Of a stretch of 64,000 nt of DNA, positions 9,040 to 18,241 are shown piece by piece (the first letter of the stretch is position 1; each line of letters starts with the position of its first letter). The stretch comes from Corynebacterium sp. TAE3-ERU16 (GTDB taxonomy: Bacteria; Actinomycetota; Actinomycetes; Mycobacteriales; Mycobacteriaceae): positions 124,001 to 188,000 of the forward strand of contig NZ_JAHUTN010000001.1 of assembly GCF_019209935.1 (NCBI RefSeq), given 5' to 3'. The notes beneath the pieces are model-generated. The model was not told the origin of the DNA. It saw only the letters and a list, made by a program, of their open reading frames with translations, and did no database searches. The position numbers and the translations under genes were made by a program.

Positions 9040-10107
9040 GTGACTGTCGCACCAGAAGGACGAAAGCTGCTCAGGGTCGAGGCCCGCAACGCGCAGACCC
9101 CGATCGAGACCAAACCCCGGTGGATCCGCACCACCGCGAAAACCGGTCCCGAATTCAAGGACATGAAGAAGCGGGTCGCGGGTGCCTCCCTCCACACCGT
9201 GTGCCAGGAGGCAGGTTGCCCGAACCTGCACGAGTGCTGGGAATCCCGCGAGGCCACGTTCCTCATCGGTGGTTCGCAGTGTTCCCGCAGGTGTGACTTC
9301 TGCCAGATCTCGTCCGGCAAACCCGACCCCCTCGACAAAGACGAGCCGCGGCGCGTCGCGGAGTCCATCCGGGAGATGAAACTCAACTACGCGACCATCA
9401 CCGGTGTCACCCGTGACGATCTCGCCGATGAGGGCGCCTGGCTGTACGCGGAGGTCGTGCGCAAGATCCATGAGCTCAACCCGAACACCGGTGTCGAGAA
9501 CCTCACCCCGGACTTCTCCGGCAAACCGGATCTGCTCCAGGAGGTCTTCGAGGCCCGGCCAGAGGTGTTCGCCCACAACGTGGAGACGGTCCCCAGGATC
9601 TTCAAGCGCATCCGCCCCGCGTTCCGTTACGACCGTTCCCTGGACGTCATCCGGCAGGCCCGCGACTTCGGCCTGGTGACCAAGTCGAACCTGATCCTCG
9701 GGATGGGGGAAACCTACGAGGAGATCACGCAGGCGATGCACGACCTGCACGACGCGGGCTGCGACATCCTCACCATCACCCAGTACCTCCGCCCCGGACC
9801 GATGTACCACCCGATCGCCCGATGGGTGAAGCCGGAGGAATTCCTGGAGCACGCGGAGGCCGCCAAGGAGATGGGCTTCACCGGGGTCATGTCCGGCCCC
9901 CTCGTCCGGTCCTCGTACCGGGCCGGACGGCTGTACGCCCAGACCATCGAGGCCCGGGGTGAGGAACTGCCGGAGAATCTCGCGCATCTCAAGGAGACGA
10001 CGGAGGGCACCACCGCGCAGGAGGCGTCCAGTCTCCTCGGCAAGTACGGTGCCTCGCAGGACACCCCCGTACAGAGCTTCGCCCCCTTCCAGCGCACCGG
10101 CTGCTGA
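9040..10107 (+). CDS. lipA: Lipoyl synthase (radical SAM)
   Basis: Inserts two sulfurs into protein-bound octanoyl groups using two Fe-S clusters. The auxiliary-cluster cysteines are in [12 protein letters not shown] and the radical-SAM cluster cysteines in CSRRCDFCQ. The C-terminal RSSYRAG serine ligand motif is present. 355 residues counted from GTG 9040 (product begins [17 protein letters not shown]); an in-frame GTG at 9010 would add ten residues, but the -10 hexamer lies between the two, so 9040 is preferred. The gene works with lipB on the E2 protein encoded nearby. Confidence 0.96.
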   Translation: MTVAPEGRKLLRVEARNAQTPIETKPRWIRTTAKTGPEFKDMKKRVAGASLHTVCQEAGCPNLHECWESREATFLIGGSQCSRRCDFCQISSGKPDPLDKDEPRRVAESIREMKLNYATITGVTRDDLADEGAWLYAEVVRKIHELNPNTGVENLTPDFSGKPDLLQEVFEARPEVFAHNVETVPRIFKRIRPAFRYDRSLDVIRQARDFGLVTKSNLILGMGETYEEITQAMHDLHDAGCDILTITQYLRPGPMYHPIARWVKPEEFLEHAEAAKEMGFTGVMSGPLVRSSYRAGRLYAQTIEARGEELPENLAHLKETTEGTTAQEASSLLGKYGASQDTPVQSFAPFQRTGC

Positions 10108-10161
10108 ACGCAGGCCCCGACGGGCCACGGGGCCGGTGGTCGGGTTTCGGCCGGCATCGCC

Positions 10162-10167
10162 TATTGT
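10162..10167 (+). promoter_or_regulatory. -10 element of the DUF4191 gene (leaderless)
   Basis: TATTGT, 7 bases before the ATG at 10175. Confidence 0.5.
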
Positions 10168-10174
10168 TGAGGCC

Positions 10175-10948
10175 ATGGCAGACGAGAAGAAGGCGGCCGC
10201 GAAGGCCGCGATGAAGGAAGAGAAAGCCGCGAAGCGCGCCCGACGCAAGGAGACGCGCGCCCAACTGTGGCAGGCGTTCAACATGCTGCGGAAGCAGGAC
10301 AAGAAGTTCCTGCCGCTGGTCCTGCTGGCCATTCTCGGACTCGGCCTCGTCGGCTTCCTCATCGGGCTGCTCTGGGGTGGCGAGTGGTTCATGCTGCCCA
10401 TCGGGCTCATCTTCGGCGTCCTCGCCGCCCTGTGGATCTTCACCAACCGACTGCAGAAGTCGGTCTACACCCGCGCCGAGGGACAGCCGGGAGCCGCCGG
10501 TTGGGCGCTGGAGAACCTGCGGAGCGGTGTCGGAATGGTGTGGAAGACCCACACCGCCGTCGCCGCCACGACACAGATGGACGCCGTGCACCGCGTCGTC
10601 GGCGTCTGCGGCATCGTCCTGGTCGGCGAAGGCGAGCAACGCCGGTTGAAGCCGCTGATGGCACAGCAGCGCCGCCGGCTCCAGCGCATCGCCAGCCAGT
10701 ACCCGGTGTACGAGATCTACGTCGGCGACGGCGAGGACGAGGTCCCGGTGGCGAAACTGCAGCGGGCCATGGTCCGGCTCCCGAGAAACATCAAGAAGGA
10801 CGAGGTCCACTCGCTGTACGCCCGCCTGGAGGCGATGGACACGCAGCAGGGCACTCCGGGTCTGCCGAAGGGGCCCATCCCGAAGGGCGGTTCCATGTCG
10901 GGTCTCAACCGACGTGCCCGTCGCGCCGCCGACCGCAAGAAGAAGTAG
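10175..10948 (+). CDS. DUF4191-family membrane protein
   Basis: 257 residues. A lysine/alanine-rich cytoplasmic N-terminus (about 1-40) is followed by two adjacent membrane helices (about 46-90: LVLLAILGLGLVGFLIGLL and FMLPIGLIFGVLAALWIF) and a long soluble C-terminal domain that ends in a basic tail. Genes of this family follow lipA throughout Corynebacteriales (Rv2219 in M. tuberculosis), so the placement is conserved although no function is established. The ATG at 10175 follows a -10 hexamer by 7 bases. A hairpin terminator follows the stop. Confidence 0.9.
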   Translation: MADEKKAAAKAAMKEEKAAKRARRKETRAQLWQAFNMLRKQDKKFLPLVLLAILGLGLVGFLIGLLWGGEWFMLPIGLIFGVLAALWIFTNRLQKSVYTRAEGQPGAAGWALENLRSGVGMVWKTHTAVAATTQMDAVHRVVGVCGIVLVGEGEQRRLKPLMAQQRRRLQRIASQYPVYEIYVGDGEDEVPVAKLQRAMVRLPRNIKKDEVHSLYARLEAMDTQQGTPGLPKGPIPKGGSMSGLNRRARRAADRKKK

Positions 10949-10966
10949 CACCTCAACGTAGCTGCC

Positions 10967-10991
10967 CCCTCCCGGACTCCTCCCGGGAGGG
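10967..10991 (+). terminator. Intrinsic terminator after the DUF4191 gene
   Basis: 9-bp stem, arms 10967-10975 and 10983-10991 (CCCTCCCGG and complement), 7-nt loop, followed by GCTTTTCGTTT. The remaining space to 11240 holds no gene that I can support. Confidence 0.85.
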
Positions 10992-11240
10992 CTTTTCGTT
11001 TCCCGGATTTCTGCACCGTTCCCACGACACACCGGAAACCGCCCTCTTTCAGGAGACAGGACCAACAGGTGGCCGATCGCCATTGTCTGAATGCGCCCGA
11101 TCGGACCCCCTCGGGCACAACCCCAGGAGATCTCTGTTTTCCGGGTATCTCCATTATGTCCGCCCACCTGCACCTTAATGTGATGATTCCCCTAGTGAAC
11201 CCGTTTGCAAACCGGGCGTGACCGGCGGGATCATGGAGAT

Positions 11241-12860
11241 GTGCAACTACTCGTCGACAATCAGCTCCTGGCCCTCCTCGTCATCATGTCGATCGGTCTG
11301 GTCATCGGCCGGCTCCGGATCGGCGGATTCAGTCTCGGTGTCGCCGCAGTCCTCTTCGTCGGCATCGGGTTCTCCACCGCCGAGCCCGAGATCCAGCTCC
11401 CTCCGATCGTCTTCATCATCGGGCTCTCCCTGTTCGTGTACACGATCGGACTCGAGGCGGGCCCCGGGTTCTTCCGCTCGCTGCGCACCACCGGTGTCCG
11501 CCACAACCTCCTCGGTGCCGGCGCGATCCTGCTGGCCACGCTGACGGCACTCGTCATCATCCCGCTGCTGGGGATCGGCGGCGCCTCCGGAGCCGGCATG
11601 TTCACCGGAGCGATGACCAACACGCCCGCCATGGCCGCCGTCGTCGACGCCATCCCGGGACTGGTCAATGATCCCGCCCGGTTGGCCGAGGTCGTCGAAC
11701 TCCCCGTCGTCGCCTACTCGCTCGCCTACCCCATCGGTGTTCTCGGGGTGATCGTGTCGGTCGCGATCCTGGGCAAGGTGTGGAAGATAGACCACGACGC
11801 CGAGGCACGGAAGGCCGGGGTCGCCCCACAGAAGCTCATCACCCGCCGGATCCGCGTCGAGCGGGACGATCTCGCCGAGGTCGTCAATCTCCGGAACGGT
11901 CTGCACCTCCAGATCATCGTCTCCCGGATCGAGCACAACGGCAAGCTCTTCCTCCCCGAACCCGGTGACACGGTGGAACCCGGGGACATCCTCTCGATCG
12001 TGGGAACGGCCGAGGAGATCGAACGGGCCGCCGCCGAGATAGGTGAGCTCCTCCCGGGAGATCCGACCCACGATGAACGCCTCGATTACCGCCGAATCTT
12101 CGTCTCCACCAGTTCAATGGTCGGCATCCCCCTGTCAAAGCTGAATTCCCGTATGCCCGGAATACTGGTCACCCGCGTGCGTCGGGGTGACGTCGACATG
12201 GTCGCCACCCCGGACACGGTGCTCCAGCTCGGTGACCGCGTCCGGGTCGTGAGCACCCATGACCGGATCGACCAGGCGACCCGGCTGTTCGGTGACTCCT
12301 ACAAGCGGCTCTCCGACATCAACCTCCTCCCGCTGCTCGCCGGGATGGCGATCGGTGTCCTCGTCGGCATGATCCCCCTGCCGCTACCCGGTGGCATCAC
12401 GCTCCGCCTCGGCAGCGCAGGCGGCCCGCTCGTCGTGGCGCTGACGCTCGGAGCTCTCGGCCGCACCGGAAGGATCGTCTGGCAGGTCCCCTACGGCGCG
12501 AACCTCGCGCTGCGGCAGTTCGGGATCACACTGTTCCTCGCCGGCATCGGCACCACAGCGGGGGCCGGATTCAAGGCTGCTCTCGGCGACCCCGCGACGC
12601 TGAAGATCATCGCCGGTGGTGCCGTCCTGACCTTCGTGCTCTCCCTGTTCACCCTGATCATCGGTCACCGTGTGATGGGGATACCGTTCGGACAGGCCGC
12701 CGGTATCGTCGCGGGGCTACAGACGCACCCCGCGATCCTGAGCTACGTCTCCGACCAGACCAGGAACGAGCTGCCCTCAATGGGTTACACCACGGTGTAT
12801 CCGATGTCGATGATGGTGAAGATCATCGCCGCCCAGGCTGTCCTGTTCACCCTGTTGTGA
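11241..12860 (+). CDS. AspT/YidE-family transporter with two central TrkA-C domains
   Basis: 539-residue permease. An N-terminal block of about five membrane helices (1-190) and a C-terminal block of about five (370-539) flank two soluble TrkA_C-like domains (about 198-275 and 285-365, for example LFLPEPGDTVEPGDILSIVG), the layout of aspartate:alanine exchangers and their relatives. Substrate cannot be read from the sequence; dicarboxylates or amino acids are possible. The GTG at 11241 is preferred because the product then begins directly with the first helix (QLLALLVIMSIGLVIG); a TTG at 11205 would add twelve polar residues. Confidence 0.87.
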   Translation: MQLLVDNQLLALLVIMSIGLVIGRLRIGGFSLGVAAVLFVGIGFSTAEPEIQLPPIVFIIGLSLFVYTIGLEAGPGFFRSLRTTGVRHNLLGAGAILLATLTALVIIPLLGIGGASGAGMFTGAMTNTPAMAAVVDAIPGLVNDPARLAEVVELPVVAYSLAYPIGVLGVIVSVAILGKVWKIDHDAEARKAGVAPQKLITRRIRVERDDLAEVVNLRNGLHLQIIVSRIEHNGKLFLPEPGDTVEPGDILSIVGTAEEIERAAAEIGELLPGDPTHDERLDYRRIFVSTSSMVGIPLSKLNSRMPGILVTRVRRGDVDMVATPDTVLQLGDRVRVVSTHDRIDQATRLFGDSYKRLSDINLLPLLAGMAIGVLVGMIPLPLPGGITLRLGSAGGPLVVALTLGALGRTGRIVWQVPYGANLALRQFGITLFLAGIGTTAGAGFKAALGDPATLKIIAGGAVLTFVLSLFTLIIGHRVMGIPFGQAAGIVAGLQTHPAILSYVSDQTRNELPSMGYTTVYPMSMMVKIIAAQAVLFTLL

Positions 12861-12930
12861 TCCTGTCACGGGTCGTCGACCCGTGACAGGAAGGGCGCGT
12901 ACCCCGGGTGGGTACGCGCCCTTCCTGTCA
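12861..12930. terminator. Two overlapping, mutually exclusive hairpins
   Basis: Hairpin 1 has 14-bp arms 12861-12874 and 12878-12891 (3-nt loop). Hairpin 2 has 21-bp perfect arms 12884-12904 and 12910-12930 (5-nt loop). The right arm of 1 overlaps the left arm of 2 by 8 bases, so only one can form. They separate the convergent permease and RDD genes. Confidence 0.85.
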
Positions 12931-12947
12931 TCTTCCGGACTCCGTGG

Positions 12948-13424
12948 TCAGCCGAGAATCACCGCTGTCCCGGTCACCCTGTCGTGGAGGCCGCGGCCGT
13001 CGGAGTCGACGAGCACCGGCGGGAAGATGAATACGGTCAGAACGGCCCGGACCAGGGCCCGGACGAATCCGACGCGCTGGTCGGGACGGTCGATCCGCGC
13101 CACCCCCATCCTCATCATCGCCTGGCCCGGGGTGCGGGCGAACAGCGTCACAGAGATGACGCTGATGATGAAGAACATCAGCAGCCTGACGGTGGCGGAT
13201 CCCCCGAGCGCATCCGTCATCGAGGTGACGGTCACGGTGGCGAGCGAGGCCACGACCCAGTCGAGGGCGATCCCGCCGACACGGCGCATGACGCTGGCCA
13301 GCGCACCGTAGCCCTTTTCGGGCAGACCGAGTCGCTCACCGGGCCATTTCGCCGGTGCGCGTGGGTCCTCATTCTCCGCGGGAATCTGCGGTCCATCGAG
13401 CCAACTGTGTTTGTCGCGTGCCAT
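12948..13424 (-). CDS. RDD-family membrane protein
   Basis: 158 residues. A soluble N-terminus (about 1-45) is followed by three membrane helices, with the family's polar signature ALASVMRRVGGIALDWVVA and RTPGQAMMRMGVARID. RDD genes lie just upstream of glnA in mycobacteria too (Rv2219A). Some RDD proteins act in ion transport, but nothing here fixes the role. The ATG at 13424 lies 7 bases after a TAAGTT hexamer. The gene is divergent from glnA across 223 bp. Confidence 0.9.
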   Translation of the reverse strand: MARDKHSWLDGPQIPAENEDPRAPAKWPGERLGLPEKGYGALASVMRRVGGIALDWVVASLATVTVTSMTDALGGSATVRLLMFFIISVISVTLFARTPGQAMMRMGVARIDRPDQRVGFVRALVRAVLTVFIFPPVLVDSDGRGLHDRVTGTAVILG

Positions 13425-13431
13425 GTCCCCT

Positions 13432-13437
13432 AACTTA
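13432..13437 (-). promoter_or_regulatory. -10 element of the RDD gene (leaderless)
   Basis: TAAGTT on the minus strand, 7 bases before the ATG at 13424. Confidence 0.45.
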
Positions 13438-13647
13438 GCGTCCGCGCGGTGCCCCTGCGCACGGGGCGTGGGTTATGGTCGCGCGACAGATACTGGGTAC
13501 AGTGGTTGGTATATGTGAACAGTTTCCGACGGGGACCGTCATCCATCGCGCGCCACGACAGCCGCATCGGATTCCGTTCACATCAGAGATCATCCGAGAC
13601 GATCATGCACCCGGCACCCCGAGACCGGCCCGCTATTAGGAGTCACC

Positions 13648-15084
13648 GTGGCATTTGAAACCACAGAAGACGTCACCAAGTTCATCGCCGACGAGAACAT
13701 CGAGTTCGTCGACATCCGATTCACCGACGTTCCCGGAATTGAACAGCACTTCACCATTCCGGCGTCGATGTTCGACGAAGATGCGGTCGAGGAGGGGCTC
13801 GCATTCGACGGTTCCTCCATCCGTGGCTTCACCACGATCGACGAATCCGACATGAACCTGCTCCCGGATCTCGCGACGGCGGTGGTGGACCCGTTCCGCA
13901 AGGCGAAGACGCTGAACATGAAGTTCTTCGTTCACGACCCCTTCACCCGCGAACCCTTCTCCAGGGACCCGCGCAACGTCGCCCGCAAGGCGGAGGAGTA
14001 CCTCACCTCCACCGGTATCGCCGACACCTGCTTCTTCGGTGCCGAGGCCGAGTTCTACATCTTCGACAAGGTCTCCTACGCGACCGACACCAACTCCGGC
14101 TTCTACCACCTCGACTCCGTCGAGGGCTGGTGGAACCGCGGTGAGGAGGAGAACCTCGACGGCAGCCCGAACCTCGGATACAAGAACCGCATGAAGGGCG
14201 GCTACTTCCCCGTCGCCCCGTACGATCACGCACAGGATCTGCGCGACGACATGTGCCGGAACCTGGCGAACTGCGGGTTCTCCCTCGAGCGTGCGCACCA
14301 CGAGGTCGGCACCGGCGGCCAGCAGGAGATCAACTACAAGTTCAACACCCTGCTGCACGCCGCGGACGACCTGCAGAGTTTCAAGTACATCATCAAGAAC
14401 ACCGCGTTCCAGCAGGGCAAGTCGGTCACCTTCATGCCGAAGCCCATCGCCGGCGACAACGGCTCCGGCATGCACGCCCACCAGTCACTGTGGAAGGACG
14501 GCAAGCCGCTGTTCCACGACGAGTCCGGGTACGCCGGGCTGTCGGACATGGCCCGCTACTACATCGGCGGTATCCTGCACCACGCCGGCGCGGTTCTCGC
14601 GTTCACAAACCCGACGCTGAACTCCTATCACCGTCTCGTGCCGGGCTTCGAGGCGCCGATCAACCTCGTCTACTCGCAGCGCAACCGTTCCGCCGCCGTA
14701 CGCATCCCGATCACCGGTTCGAACCCGAAGGCCAAGCGCATCGAGTTCCGCGCACCGGACCCGTCCGGCAACCCCTATCTGGGCTTCGCTGCGATGATGC
14801 TCGCCGGTCTCGACGGCATCAAGAACCGCATCGAACCACACGCGCCCGTGGACAAGGACCTCTACGAGCTACCCCCGGAGGAGGCCGCCAGCATCCCGCA
14901 GGCACCGACCTCACTCGAGGCCTCCCTGAAGGAGCTGGAGCGCGACCACGACTTCCTCACCGAGGGTGACGTGTTCACCGAGGATCTCATCGACACGTAC
15001 ATCAAGTTCAAGTACGACAACGAGATCACCCCGGTCCGACTGCGTCCCACCCCGCAGGAATTCGAAATGTACTACGACTGCTGA
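13648..15084 (+). CDS. glnA: Type I glutamine synthetase
   Basis: Cytoplasmic dodecameric enzyme making glutamine from glutamate, ammonia and ATP. The 478 residues match GlnA1. Visible motifs are DGSSIRGF (about 52), the active-site [24 protein letters not shown], the ATP-binding [16 protein letters not shown] and NRSAAVRIP. The adenylylation tyrosine lies in [11 protein letters not shown] near residue 405, so GlnE (30659-33778) can act on it. GTG at 13648 has AGGAG about 6 bases upstream. The 223-bp leader contains a TACAGT hexamer at 13498-13503; I do not see a convincing AmtR operator. Confidence 0.97.
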   Translation: MAFETTEDVTKFIADENIEFVDIRFTDVPGIEQHFTIPASMFDEDAVEEGLAFDGSSIRGFTTIDESDMNLLPDLATAVVDPFRKAKTLNMKFFVHDPFTREPFSRDPRNVARKAEEYLTSTGIADTCFFGAEAEFYIFDKVSYATDTNSGFYHLDSVEGWWNRGEEENLDGSPNLGYKNRMKGGYFPVAPYDHAQDLRDDMCRNLANCGFSLERAHHEVGTGGQQEINYKFNTLLHAADDLQSFKYIIKNTAFQQGKSVTFMPKPIAGDNGSGMHAHQSLWKDGKPLFHDESGYAGLSDMARYYIGGILHHAGAVLAFTNPTLNSYHRLVPGFEAPINLVYSQRNRSAAVRIPITGSNPKAKRIEFRAPDPSGNPYLGFAAMMLAGLDGIKNRIEPHAPVDKDLYELPPEEAASIPQAPTSLEASLKELERDHDFLTEGDVFTEDLIDTYIKFKYDNEITPVRLRPTPQEFEMYYDC

Positions 15085-15092
15085 TTTGAGTG

Positions 15093-15126
15093 GCCCCTGA
15101 CCGTTGCGTTTCCGCCGGTCAGGGGC
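15093..15126 (+). terminator. Terminator after glnA
   Basis: 11-bp perfect stem, arms 15093-15103 and 15116-15126 (GCCCCTGACCG and complement), 12-nt loop, starting 8 bases after the glnA stop. Confidence 0.75.
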
Positions 15127-15328
15127 TACCCATGTAGTCCACATCCCCCACATCCCCGGCTTCTCTCCGGAATGATGCGGGCGAAATGCGGGCCGGAGAG
15201 TTGTGCTCTGGCCCGCCTTCTGCGTCTGGCCCCAGCCCCGGACGAGACGGGGAGTGTGGCTCCCGTGGGATCCGGACTCGGACAGTACGGGTGAGCGCCG
15301 ACTGTCCTCGACGGCGTCCGGGCACCGG

Positions 15329-15334
15329 TAGCCT
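15329..15334 (+). promoter_or_regulatory. -10 element of the PPM-like gene (leaderless)
   Basis: TAGCCT, 7 bases before the ATG at 15342. Confidence 0.45.
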
Positions 15335-15341
15335 GGCGGGC

Positions 15342-16154
15342 ATGGTGACCTACACACACTCGTGGAAGCCGCGGAACCAGGATGCCGTCATCGCCACCGA
15401 CCGGATGATCGCGGCGATCGACGGGTGCTCCCCCATTTCGTCGGCGGATGGCTCCGGTGAACGGGTCTCCGATTTCGCGGCTAGTTTCGCGGAGGATCTC
15501 GCAGCCAGCGTGTCGGATCCGGGCCATGTCCGCGGTCAGATCGCGACGGCCCTGCAGAACACGCAGAAGCGGTGCGGCAACCACGGGGTGACCGCCACTC
15601 TGGCGCTCGCCGTCTGGGACGCGGAGAACCTCGCGGTGGCGGTCATCGGCGACAGCCCGGTCGTCGTCGAGCCGACCGGGGAGCACGCCACGGTGATCAT
15701 CACCGACCCCGCCTATGACGGCCACGAGGATGCAGCTCTCACCCGGGTCAGAGAGGCACTGGACCAAGGCCTGCCTGCTTCCCGGGCGTACACGTCAGCA
15801 CGACCGCCCCTGGCCGCTGACAGGGCGGCCCGGAACACCCGCGGGGGACGGTGGATCATCTCGGACTTCACGCCCGCGGAAGACATCGCCGCGCGGATCA
15901 CGGTGCGCACGTTCCCGACTGGATCGGTGTCGCGGGTCTCCGCGTGCACCGACGGTATGAGCCGGATCGTCGAACTACTCGGGGCGCTCACCTACCCGGA
16001 GCTCTTCGACCGGGTGCAGGCCGGCGCCGGGGACGAACTGGTCTCGATCATCGATGAACTGGAAAATGACGACCCGGAAGGGGCGAAGTTACCCCGCTTC
16101 TCCAGGCGCGACGACATGAGTGCCGCGGTAGGCGTGCCCGGCACGACCTGGTAG
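15342..16154 (+). CDS. PPM/PP2C-type protein phosphatase-like protein
   Basis: 270 residues with the ordered signatures of the metal-dependent Ser/Thr phosphatase fold: KPRNQDA near the N-terminus (normally NED), AAIDGCSP (metal-binding DG), VTATLALAVW, AVIGDSPVVV (normally GDSR), CTDGMSRIVE (SDGLW) and RRDDMSAAV at the end (DN/DD). The metal-ligand aspartates are mostly kept, so activity is plausible though the motifs are atypical. No kinase or FHA gene is adjacent. It begins the accessory block after glnA. Substrate unknown. Confidence 0.78.
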   Translation: MVTYTHSWKPRNQDAVIATDRMIAAIDGCSPISSADGSGERVSDFAASFAEDLAASVSDPGHVRGQIATALQNTQKRCGNHGVTATLALAVWDAENLAVAVIGDSPVVVEPTGEHATVIITDPAYDGHEDAALTRVREALDQGLPASRAYTSARPPLAADRAARNTRGGRWIISDFTPAEDIAARITVRTFPTGSVSRVSACTDGMSRIVELLGALTYPELFDRVQAGAGDELVSIIDELENDDPEGAKLPRFSRRDDMSAAVGVPGTTW

Positions 16155-16537
16155 ATCATCGGACCCGGGAGATGGCCACCGTTGTAACCGGACTTCAGCC
16201 TGCGTTCATTCCGCATGTCTCCGAAGACGTGCATTGCGGAGGCCCGTCCCACTGCCGCCGGCGAGCCGACCCTGAACATCCATGACAATGACACCACCCG
16301 GATCCACGTGGCACCGCGCGGAGAAACGGATCTCCGGTCTCCGTCAGTCATCTGATGCTGCCAGACATCCCCGACTCATCAGCCACGAATTCAGAGACCG
16401 GTCGGCGGTGGTCCGCTTCATTCGAGGGGCTGGCGCCCCTGCACCACCCTCACCTAACCTACGGTGCCGTATCCTGGGGGTGCGCCCGACACGGGCGCAC
16501 CGACCCACACACCCCAGGTTCAAGGATTGATGACGAC
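16155..16537. other. 383-bp region without a supported gene; contains a 5' hairpin
   Basis: No reading frame with coding character or known domain is seen. Near its end a TATCCT hexamer (16470-16475) is followed by a 9-bp hairpin, arms 16479-16487 and 16493-16501 (GGTGCGCCC and complement), about 37 bases before the next start codon; it could be a promoter with a structured leader. Confidence 0.4.
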
Positions 16538-17140
16538 ATGAACACCCACGAAGCGCATGTCACCCAGCGGATTTCCGGGGAAGAATGCGCCACCCGCGGC
16601 ATCGACTTCGACTTCACCACCGAGACCCACGACCGGGCCGCCGCACTGAGGGACGCCACCGCAGCGGCCGCCGCCGCCCGGGGTGTCGCACCATCGGAGG
16701 TGGCTCTCAAGGTCCACGACGAGACTCCCCTCGACGACTCGGGTTCTGTGGTGGTCCGCGTCTACCGCGATCCGGAGGACGATCACCTGGATCTGCGGAA
16801 CCTCATGGTTCCCCGCCTCACGAAGGCGCTCGCCGCTGACCGGGATCTGGTCCGCGCACTGCGCGGTGCCACGACCGCCGGGGACGGTGAACTCATCGTC
16901 ACCATGGCGCTTCCCGATGACCGTCTGTCCGATTGTCTGGCCCAGATCGGCGACGATCAGGCGGTGGCGTTCGGGATGCTCGACAACGGTCGCGTGCGGT
17001 GGCGGGTCTTCGCGGACGTGCCCGGCGCGCCCACCGTGGCATCCCTCGATCTGACTGCGGCCCATCCTCTCGGTGAGTTGGTCCGGGTCACGGCCCGGGC
17101 CGAGGACGAGCGGGGCATCCTCTCGGTTTCCGACCGCTGA
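16538..17140 (+). CDS. Hypothetical protein, 200 aa
   Basis: I do not recognise a family. The product is acidic, soluble and rich in Asp, Ala and Val, with alternating charged and hydrophobic segments (EVALKVHDETPLDDSGSVVV, then LIVTMALPDDRLSDCLAQIG) that look like a compact alpha/beta fold. Third-position GC is high and in keeping with neighbouring genes, so it is real. The ATG at 16538 is the first plausible start; the Shine-Dalgarno sequence is weak. It lies 82 bp before the nucleoside hydrolase gene on the same strand. Confidence 0.75.
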   Translation: MNTHEAHVTQRISGEECATRGIDFDFTTETHDRAAALRDATAAAAAARGVAPSEVALKVHDETPLDDSGSVVVRVYRDPEDDHLDLRNLMVPRLTKALAADRDLVRALRGATTAGDGELIVTMALPDDRLSDCLAQIGDDQAVAFGMLDNGRVRWRVFADVPGAPTVASLDLTAAHPLGELVRVTARAEDERGILSVSDR

Positions 17141-17222
17141 GCGATCCGGGCCACGTACCATCGGGAGAAGGAACCGGGGTACTCACGACGACGTCGAACA
17201 CCGACAGGCAGGGCGGAACACC

Positions 17223-18158
17223 ATGGCACGGAAGATCATCCTCGACTGCGATCCGGGGCATGATGACGCGGTGGCGCTGATACTCGCGGTCGGCAACCCC
17301 GAGATTGATCTGGTCGGGGTGACGACGGTGGGCGGCAACCAGACCCTGGAGAAGGTGACCCGGAATGCACTCGCCGTTCTCCGGGTGGCGGGACATCCGG
17401 AGATTCCCGTCCACGCCGGCTGCGGACGCCCACTCGTCCGCGAGGGTGCGGTGGCGGCGCACGTCCACGGTGAATCCGGTCTCGACGGGGTCGACCTGCC
17501 CGAGATCACGGGGGACGTCGCGGACGGGCACGCCGTCGACTTCATCATCGACACGGTCATGTCCGCCGAACCGAAAACGATCACGCTGGTCCCCGTCGGG
17601 CCACTGACCAACATCGCCCTGGCGGTACGCAAGGAGCCCCGCATCGTGGAGCGTGTCCGTGAGGTGGTCCTGATGGGTGGTGGTTACAGGACCGGCAACT
17701 GCACGGCGGTCGCCGAGTTCAACGTGCACACCGACCCGGAGGCCGCACACATAGTGTTCAACGAGGACTGGCCGGTGACGATGGTTGGACTGGATCTCAC
17801 CCACCAGGCGCTCGCCACCGCGGAGGTCGAGGAGGAACTCCGGGCTCTCGACAGCGACGCGGCCCGTTTTCTGTTGGGGCTGTTCGGCTTCTTCCGTCGG
17901 GCGTACAGGGATAACCAGGGCTTCGATGATCCGCCGGTGCACGACCCCTGCGCGGTCGCGTACCTCATCGACCCCGGGGTGATGACGACCCGCACAGCGC
18001 CCGTCGACGTGGAGTTGAACGGGTCATTGACCGCCGGCATGACCGTCGCCGATTTCCGGGCACCGGTACCGGAGGGCTGCTCGACCAGGGTCGCGGTCGA
18101 TCTCGACCACCGGCGGTTCTGGGACCTCGTTATCGCCGCGGTCGCCGCGGTCGGATAG
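17223..18158 (+). CDS. Inosine-uridine preferring nucleoside hydrolase
   Basis: Cleaves the N-glycosidic bond of ribonucleosides to base and ribose in the cytoplasm (IunH/RihA family). The N-terminal calcium-binding signature DCDPGHDDAVALILA (about residues 8-22) is intact, as are VPVGPLTNIALA, the GGGY segment, EFNVHTDPEAA and the C-terminal calcium-ligand HDPCAVAYLIDP. 311 residues, normal. ATG at 17223. The MFS gene downstream on the same strand (84 bp away, with its own promoter) could be a nucleoside importer, by position only. Confidence 0.95.
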   Translation: MARKIILDCDPGHDDAVALILAVGNPEIDLVGVTTVGGNQTLEKVTRNALAVLRVAGHPEIPVHAGCGRPLVREGAVAAHVHGESGLDGVDLPEITGDVADGHAVDFIIDTVMSAEPKTITLVPVGPLTNIALAVRKEPRIVERVREVVLMGGGYRTGNCTAVAEFNVHTDPEAAHIVFNEDWPVTMVGLDLTHQALATAEVEEELRALDSDAARFLLGLFGFFRRAYRDNQGFDDPPVHDPCAVAYLIDPGVMTTRTAPVDVELNGSLTAGMTVADFRAPVPEGCSTRVAVDLDHRRFWDLVIAAVAAVG

Positions 18159-18228
18159 CAGTTCCGGTTTCCCCCGGGCACTCCCCCTCCCGGGTTGTCC
18201 GGGATCAGTGATCGACTGCACCACGTCC

Positions 18229-18234
18229 TATTGT
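18229..18234 (+). promoter_or_regulatory. -10 element of the MFS gene (leaderless)
   Basis: TATTGT, 7 bases before the ATG at 18242, the same hexamer and spacing as before the DUF4191 gene. Confidence 0.5.
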
Positions 18235-18241
18235 CTTCCCT

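Noticed and set aside
13449..13647. AmtR operator upstream of glnA
   Set aside because: I looked for the CTAT-N6-ATAG type site known from C. glutamicum glnA and found none convincing; only a TACAGT -10 is visible.
16155..16351. Possible C-terminal remnant reading LNIHDNDTTRIHVAPRGE
   Set aside because: Too short, no start and no recognisable family; not enough to call a pseudogene.
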